Of a stretch of 64,000 nt of DNA, positions 52,801-61,800 are shown piece after piece. The DNA is from Asterias rubens (lineage: Eukaryota; Echinodermata; Asteroidea; Forcipulatida; Asteriidae). How positions within the stretch are numbered: position 1 is the first letter of the stretch; every line of letters begins with the position of its first letter. The translations under genes and the position numbers were made by a program. The notes beneath the pieces are model-generated. The model worked only from the letters and a program-made list of their open reading frames with translations, was not told the DNA's origin and did not search any database. Location: NCBI RefSeq assembly GCF_902459465.1, contig NC_047066.1, positions 11,597,047 to 11,661,046 on the forward strand. The letters are read 5' to 3'.

Positions 52801-55800
52801 ACAACACCAGTGGCATGAAGTTGCAGCTCAGTTAACGATAACGTCGTTAAGCAAAGGTTATAATAGTGCCATACAAACATCACCACGCAAGGCTGTACTT
52901 TATCTTAATTCCACGACCGCTACCAATTTTACACCTTCAAGATTACACATTTTTTCCTCTTAATGAGTTGGGGTGGTTCTGTAAAGAACCATGGGTTTCA
53001 ACTCGACGTTTCGATCAGTATGCTCTGATCGTCTTCTTGGGATTAGTCATTACATGGTGTTACCGCAAACCTTTCCATATCGCATTTCCACCATGCAACG
53101 TTTCAAATCCTACATTTTTCCTGTTTGTTTTGTATTACCCCTCCAGAAGAAGCGTTGTACGGAAATGGCAGCTCGCCTTTGGTTGCTTGTTTTTTGTGGC
53201 AGCAGCAGCTGCAGTAACTTTGGGATTACTTTACTACTATAAAGACAAAGATGACGTCATCATCAAAATCACCGATGCACCGACACCAGAGGGTCCGAGT
53301 GGTCAATATCAATACGCCAAGGCAGCTGTGGCTGCCGATGCTGGAGCATGCTCAGAAATAGGAAGGTATAGCTCGACTACGTAATAGGCCGAGTAAAAAA
53401 AAGAAACATAGCGTCCCCGCCCGCTTCATTTTTAGAGGCCGCCTCCTTTTTATTTTATTTTCTATTTTAATTTTTTTATGCACATTTTCTTTTCTTTTTT
53501 ATTTTTTTAATTTTTTTATTATGAAAAAGGGTTATTTTAAAAGATCTCAGCTAAAAACAATCTGACTGTCTTGTCTGAATGTCTTGACCAAAAGGTTTCA
53601 TTTATGTATTGTGTGTTTAAGCAGAAGACAAAACAATGGATATTTGACATAAAAAAAAATGGCGGCCATCTTGAAATAAAAAGCCCATCCTCCTTCCTTT
53701 TTTGAGAAACCCGGACGCTAAACATGTTTCTTTTTTGACTCGGCCATAAGTTTAATTTTTTATTTTGTTTGCTTTCTTTTAAGGAGTGCCCCGTGAAAAA
53801 CAAGCATAATATCCCATAAGGATAGCCAAGTGCTTATTTCAACAGACAATTCCACGATAAAAAAAAACAAGAAGAAAAGAAAGGAACTAATGCATTATTG
53901 GACTATGCCTCACTCACTAGTATACAAAAATTGACTGCTTCGAGTGCTATGGTTAAAACTATGACTCCCGAAGTGATCCCCGGAGCGTTCTATTTTCCCG
54001 AGGCGAAGCCGAGGGAAAATAGAACGCTACGGGGATCACCTGAATGCTACAATCCACGGACGACGCGAATACAGATTGCAAACACTTTTACTGTGCTGCA
54101 TGTAGTGTCGTGCAATCCGAAATGGTTACAGACTATTAATTTGTCATCCTCGTACACGCAACGGACGTCTGGGTACTGCACGCCGTGTGCTAGTCTTCGG
54201 ACTAGCGCATGGCAAACCGACGCACTATCACACGACCGTCGTCTAGCAAAACTAAGACATGTCATGTGACGCGCTCTAAACCAATGAGCAGGCAGAATAC
54301 TTGCACGGGGTGTTATAAAAAGTGATGAGAGACACAACAATTAGCATCACACTGCAATCATAATTGCCGTAAAACAGGACATCGCACAACATCGGTTAAC
54401 AATTTTGTCCAAAGGCCCACACTTCGTGTATTACAACTTATATTTAAAATAACAAACCTGTGAAAATTTAGGCTCAATCGGTCATTGGAGTCGGGAGAAA
54501 ATAACGGGAAAACACACCCGTTTCCGCACTTTTGGCCGTGTCATGACATGTTTTTAAAAATCCGTTATTCTCGATATCGAGAATTGATAATTATTGTTTA
54601 AATGTTTTCTCAAAAAGTAAAGCATTTCAAGGAACAATATTTCAAGGGAAGTCTTTCACCATTACCTTCTGTAAACCCTGTAAGTTATTTGTAAATCTGT
54701 GAATGTTTAATTTTGTTTCTGTTCAGAAAGTGTCCAATGGCTTTAAAGTATTGTACAGTTTGATGGCCTTTGCTATTGTTGGCTGGCGTAGTGAATTGAC
54801 CACACAAAACCAGTTCAATTGCATTGAATGATCAGTTGATATTGGGGTTAATTTATTGGATACAATTGGTAAAAATGTCAAAAACCAGTATTCTCACTTG
54901 GTGTGTACACAACTTCAACAGTTAAATTATTTTAGAAAAAAAAAATAGCTGTTGCAACCTGATCACCAACCAAAAGTAGGTATAGAATAATGCAAACAAT
55001 TGTTAATGGCCTGACGTTTCGAACCTCTTTCTAGAAATGAAGATGTCATAATATATTGCATACATCTTCATTCACAGTGGGTAGAGATTCATGTCATGCC
55101 CAAAACCTTGATTTACAAAAGGTATCAAAACCCTTTAAGGTAACTGTTAGCTCTGTTCGAAATCCAGCCAAGGAAAGCAACTAACGTGAAAATGGTTTTC
55201 CATTCTAGGGACATGTTGATGAATGGCGGGTCTGCTGCCGATGCTGCCATTGCAGGGCTCCTGTGCGTCGGTCTCCATAATGCGCACAGTGCCGGCATCG
55301 GTGGTGGTTTCTTCATGATGCACCATAACGCTAGGACCGGAACCACCGAAATGCTGGATGCCAGGGAAGTAGCTCCATCGGCTGCCACAGAAGATATGTT
55401 TGCCGACGAAGCTCCTGACGCATCTCTATTTGGTGAGTGTACATGTATTTATACAAACCCCCATAGACCTTATCGCAAATACTTGGTACGCGCACAATAG
55501 ACGTGGAATGAGGTGCATGCTGGTTCAGTTATCTATCAAATTTGATCACTAGCTAGACCAGCATGCACCTCATTCGACAGTTTCCGCGTTTGCAATGGTA
55601 TTTGCGAAAAGGTCTATTTTGACCCTCTGCTCTGACGTCATAATACGTGGACACACTCTGCCCATGGTCTGCCATTTTGGGGGAATTCGAAATACATGTA
55701 AAGCATGCGCGTCTTAATATCTAGCCGAAATGGGGCAACCAGGTTTTAGCAGCGTGCCTTCCACTATAAAATAGGGAGAAAACAGAGCGTCGGACTCGTT

Positions 55801-58800
55801 AATATTTTGTAGACCCTCAAAATATTTTATTTTAGATAGATTTCAGAGCCAACGAAAAGGGATACATGGTAAAAACTTTGCCCAGGTGAACTTCCAGATT
55901 TAAAATTTAGTAATTTTTCCCCATCAGATGACACCAATTATCATCGTTGTGTTTGACAAGTTATCGTTTATGAGTGCGGTGTTCCCGTCTTTATTTGTTA
56001 CAAACACTTATAAATGCCTCTTCTTTTACAACCAATCTTACAAAGGGTGAGCGTTTTACAGATGTATTGCTGTGTACAACTCGGTGCAAGGTGACACGAG
56101 TTCGGGAAGTGATTTGAGGAGTTTCGACTCGTGCATTCGACTTTGGGTGAATTTATGGCATTGAAGATAGATAAGAATACAAAGGTGGCCGGCTTAATCT
56201 GTGTTCTCTGTCACCATAATAGGACTACTGGATTATTTCTGTTTGGTGATAAAATTGTCGCGAACTTTTATGCAAGTCAATATTTGTACAATATGGAGTG
56301 TGTATTATAAGGGCCTAAATGTCTGCGAAAATAAAAATAACTTCTTTCGAATAAAACATTCGCTCTTGTTAAAAAAATAACAACTCTAATTAAAAAACCA
56401 CCAAAATTAACGGGCTTTTGTATATCCATGCCCTTAAAAACGAATGAATAGTCCTTTTAACTTCTCGTGTAGTTTTTAATCGAATAATTAACGAACCCAA
56501 ACGAATTGAAATGTTGAATTGAATTGAATCGAATTGAAAATTTGGTAAAACAAAACACATTCTGAAATGGAAGATAGAAGTAGAAGCTGCTCAAAAAAAC
56601 CTTCTCAAAATTTGCCCTGTGAATAAATCGAGGAAATGCTCTGACCAACGATATCACTTAGAGAGAAGTAAACCTCGTTTTACCTCCCAACTCATGCAGG
56701 CGGTTTGGCCATTGGCGTTCCAGGGGAGATAGCAGGCTACTGGCTGGCCCATCAGCGTTATGGGGTCTTAACGTGGCAGGAGCTATTCCAACCATCCATT
56801 TTATTAGCTAAGAATGGTTTTCAAGTTCAGAGGGCACTCGCTTCTGCCATTTCAGCTCAAGAGGATGTTATAAAGGCGGACGCCAGCATGAGGTGTGTAT
56901 AGTTCTGGTCCTTGCTCTATGAGTTCTTGGTTCCCGAAAGGCAGTGGACACTATTGGTAATTACTCAAAATAATCATAAAACCTTTCTAGATTTATGGGG
57001 AGAGGTTGAAAGTATAAAACATTGTGAGAAACAGCTCCCTCTGAAGTGACGTAGTTTTCGAGAAAGATGTAAGTTTCCACGAATTTGATTTCGAGACCTC
57101 AAGTTTAGAATTTGAGGTCTCGAAATCAACCATGTAAAAGCACACAACTTCGTGTTTACAAGAAATTATTTTCTTTCAGTATTATCTCGCAACTTTGATG
57201 ACCAATTGAGCTCAAATTTTCACAGGTTTGTTATTTTATGCATATGTTGAGATACAGACTGGTCTTTGACAATTACCAATAGTGTCCACTGTCTTTAAAT
57301 TATTGTTGGTATTCTTCTTGATTAATGTTTCGTATAAAATAGTTTTTATTTTTATTTATTTTTAAATACATGATAGTTCACGGTTGCACGGGTTTTGACT
57401 GGCACACCCCGAGCAAAGATATTTACCGAAAATATTATGAGAACGCCAACATAGTACTATTGATAGCTCAGATGGTAGAGCGCCGGCAAATTTATACGGT
57501 AATCGTTTGTTCAAATCGCGCTTTTAGTCAAATTGTGTTTGTTCAATCCTAAATCAAACTCTTGTTATAATTCATTCAAGTTGGTTTGATTATGATCTGG
57601 ATTATTTTCTCTCAGTTGTTACAAGTGAATTTTAATTTCCAATCGGTTCGGGATTAATTGTCCATTCGGCTTGTTCAAGGCTTCCCTCGGTAATAGTCCA
57701 AGAAAGATTTTTTGCTAATAATTAAATTGAGTAATTACCAACAGTGTCCACTGCCTTTAACACTGGTTTGCAGTTTTTGGATCAATTTTAGCTCTTTGTG
57801 AAATCGGCCCCTGGTCATTATAACAGCCATTTTCTCCTTTATAATGTGTTACAGTGAGATCTTTCTGAACAGTACAGGCGGCCTACTTCGTGAAGGTGAT
57901 ATGATGACGAGACCTAAACTGGCAGAGACGTACAGGAAAATATCGCTAGAGGGCGGAGATGCTTTCTACCGAGGCGATCTTGCAGACGATATTGTAGCAG
58001 ATGTTACAGAAAGAGGTTGGAGCTAAATTATAAACCCCTGAGATTAAACAATGGAAATCAGCGCACTACTCTAAGCCAAAAGGTCTTCTTGGGCATCAGT
58101 GGGCGCCGTTTTGGGCTTGTGTCATCGTATGTTTATAGGGGTCTATTGATAAACAAACCGCCTTGGTTTGCTAGACCGTCGAACGGTAGAATTCAACCGT
58201 GTTAACAGAACTGATGTTGAGACAAAATTCAACATTTTCTGCAACGTGTCAGTAAACAAAATACCAATAATTTTCGAATACAAATCATGTGACATTGTCA
58301 CAAACTGCGGCCATACGGTTGTGTTTTGCATGTTTGGCTTTCCATGGTTTTCAAACTTCGTTTGGCAAAAACTCGGGCTGTGAGTGACGCGTTTCAGTTG
58401 AACGTCTGGTAATCATGCGCAAGGTGCACAACGTCAAAACGTTACGAAGTGTAGTATGGTGCCCACTGCCCAAACAAGCACTTTGTTTGTACGGACAACT
58501 AGAACATTTTAGTTAGGACAGTCATGTTCTTTACATTTTAATTGACCAACACGTTGCAACATCAAATGCATTTATCATAATGGTTAACTTTTACTACATG
58601 TTTGGATACTTAATTTTTATGCGTTAAAGCCATTGGACACTTTCGGAACAGAAAAACAATTAAAAGTTCACAGATTTACAAACAACTTACAGGGTTTACA
58701 GAAGGTAATGGTGAAAGACTTCTCTTGAAATATTATTCCATGATATGCTTTACTTTTTGAGAAAACATTAAAACAATATCAATTCTCGATATCGAGAATT

Positions 58801-61800
58801 ACGGATTTATTTTAAACACATGTCATGACACGGCGAAACGTGCGGAAACAAGGGTGGGTTTTCCCGTTATTTTCTCCCGACTCCGATGACCAATTGAATC
58901 AAATACCCTTTGATGTTAACTTCTCAATTTCATTCTCTCACTTTTCTTGGTGTTTCCACTTTCTCAACTTTTGAACCAAAGAAGGTATCAACTTGGGGTT
59001 TTAACAGTATGAAAGCGTTATGCTCTTTTCAAAATGTATAATAAAAAAAAAAAAACTATAACCTGGGTCTACAAATGACTCATTTTGCTTGATCGCATCA
59101 CATTGTTATCTTAGTGGAATGCCCACCTGCATCTCTCTGCCTTTAGTCTCTATAGGTAGAAGCATATTTTCACAGGTTTGTTATTTTATATATAAGTTGT
59201 GATACACGAAGTGTGGGCCTTGGACAATACTGTTTACCGAAAGTGTTTAATGGCTTTGAATGCATATTAGGCCTATTAGTTAAATGGTTTGGAAAACGTG
59301 CAGGAACAATGCTATCAGTACAATGTTTTTCAATAGAACCAGTCTTTTCGAATCTCTGTTTTTGTATTCCTTCTTAACCATTTTTTATAAATCTAACCTA
59401 CCAGGTGGTATCATTACGAAAGAGGATCTTGCCCAATACCGATGTAAGAGAAGAACAGCTCTGATGATCGAGGTTGACGATGTTCACATCTACTCACCTC
59501 CTCCCCCTGGGAGTGGTGCCGTCTTTTCACTTGCAATGAACATTCTTGAAGGTAAGACCTTTGGCTGATTAGAGTGACGGGTGACTTGTGGTTTTGTTTT
59601 GCACTCTAGCCAATGCCAATGCCCGAGGAATATCTGTCCACCGGAGACACTGTCCCCTATAAATTATGGGAAATTAACATGGGCTGGAGGAGTATAAATC
59701 AAAAGAGGGTGCAATCAGAAGAAGTTTGTTCACAGGTCGCCAAATGGGGAGGACGAACTTCCACGGGGCTTTGAAACGCTAGGTGGCAGCAGACTCACCG
59801 GAAGAAAAATACATTGTGAAGTTTCGAGAATGCAAACACTATTCCTCAATCGATCGAATTCCCTGACAAGTTTGCTGCCACCAATTGTCCGCCAAAGTCT
59901 TTATAAACTAACTTGGTGGTTTAATTCTTTCTGAGGGAAGTTTAAGCATAGAAAGTGCATAGTTGCAATTCGAGGCCAATCTTCGGCATTGCTGTTTCAC
60001 ATTGACAATGTGCCCCCCCCCCCCATCTCCAATCGAATCAGACATGTTTAGTAGAGCGGCAACGGGGGCTTCCATGTGTCATATATATATATATGATACA
60101 ATTTCTATAATCTTTCATTTTTGGAATCACTGCACCCCAGAATGTTTTCCATAATGTTGCTCTCGTTCACCAAGACTGATCAGAATGTCCTTCCTTCACA
60201 CCTGTTCTGTGTAGGATATAAATTGAGTCCCGCGAGTATGGCCAACACTGAAAATGCGATCTTAACAACGCATCGGATGGTCGAGTCCTTCAAGTTTGCT
60301 TATGCTGGACGTTCTTTCCTCGGTGATGAAGACTTTGTGGACGTTAAAGAGGTGAGAAGAATTATTTGAGAGGTTTGTTAATCCATTTTTGGTTAGTCAT
60401 TCATCTTGATATACAGGTACCCCCCCCCCCCCCCCCATACAAAGAAGAACACCCTATACAGAGGTTCTGCATAGATAAAGAGTAAATTCTGATCTAAGAT
60501 CGGGATTGTCACTGCTTTGTTTATCGTTGCTTTGCTGTCCTCTTGTTTAAAGGAACTTTAAATAATCGGTATGAACAACAATCGTACAGATCACAGATTT
60601 ACATAAAACTTACACGGTGTTATGATGATGATAGTAGAAAATATCCCTCTGTAAATGTAATTATTTTGATGTGAAATAAATAAAACTGAATTCCCGTTTG
60701 GAGTTTATGGCTCAGTTAGCGTTTTATTAATTCGATGTCATGTTAAAATGTGTAACCATGGCGGATTACATAAAGTGCTTCCACTGCCAGCAATTGTTTC
60801 GTTGGCACAACAAATTCTGTATAACGTGCCTTTCAAACAACCTTCCTCTAAGTAAGCGGTATTTTAGCCAATATCAGGATCTTGCTACAACGACAGCCCC
60901 CATGTATACATGTTACAATCACGGTTTAGTATAAACATTAGCTAATCTTCATGTTTCCTTGATCCAGTTGGTAGCCAACATGACGTCACAGGCTTATGCC
61001 GACTCGCTGCGTGCGCACATTGACGATAACGACAGTCACGATCCTTCCTACTACACATCGTACTTCAACCGGCCAGACAGTGGCACGGCACACTTGTCGG
61101 TTGTTGACGGCAATGGGAATGCCGTGTCTGTGACGAGTACAGTCAATACATAGTGAGTATAAAATGGAGATTCCAAGAAGTCGTACAATTGCGTGTTTTT
61201 TTCTGTCATTATTCTCCTGCAACTTCGATGACCAATTGAGTCAAATTTTTCACAGATTTGTATTCTTTATGCATATCTTGAGGTACACCAAGTGATAATG
61301 CTGGTCTTTGACAATATAATTACCAAAGGTGTGCATTTAAAGCTGTAGTTTTAGTTCTATTAGTTTTGCTCTTTCCAGCGCTTTGATCTCGATGAAAGGG
61401 CGCTTTACAAATGCTATGTTGTATGTAATATGTATGACTATGTAAAAGTAACATCGAAATTAAAGGTAGCAATACAAATTTCAACTTTATTTAGTTTATT
61501 CATGGCTGATGTTTTTTCACCCGATCTTGTCAATGTTTGAGAGTTTAATATTGGAGGTTGAAGACTGTCAATGGTAATACACCCATCCATCCAACTCGGC
61601 CCATAAACCCAGCCCATAAACCAAGCACTTAATCTACAAACAAACCAGGTTCAATTTCTGCAACGGAGCCTGTTCACTTTTTATATAAGGAAATGTTTTC
61701 TTACATTAGCATTACCGAAACTGCCACTCCAACAGTTTTTCCTTTCCTAATGGTTTTAGCAATTTTTGCCATGATCATTGATTAATCCACACTTTTTAAA

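Larger units (their letters stand above)
49810..53140. other. GGT-B intron 1
   Basis: 3.3 kb without another gene. It holds a GGGTGCGTTCG element, a G/C-run, a solo end of the TAGACTTG family, a run of ATGCA-GTGTCCGCC repeats (51560-51680), a MITE and a hammerhead-like repeat. Frames of 100-125 residues at 50995-51315 and 51434-51846 overlap in several frames and resemble nothing known. Confidence 0.6.
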
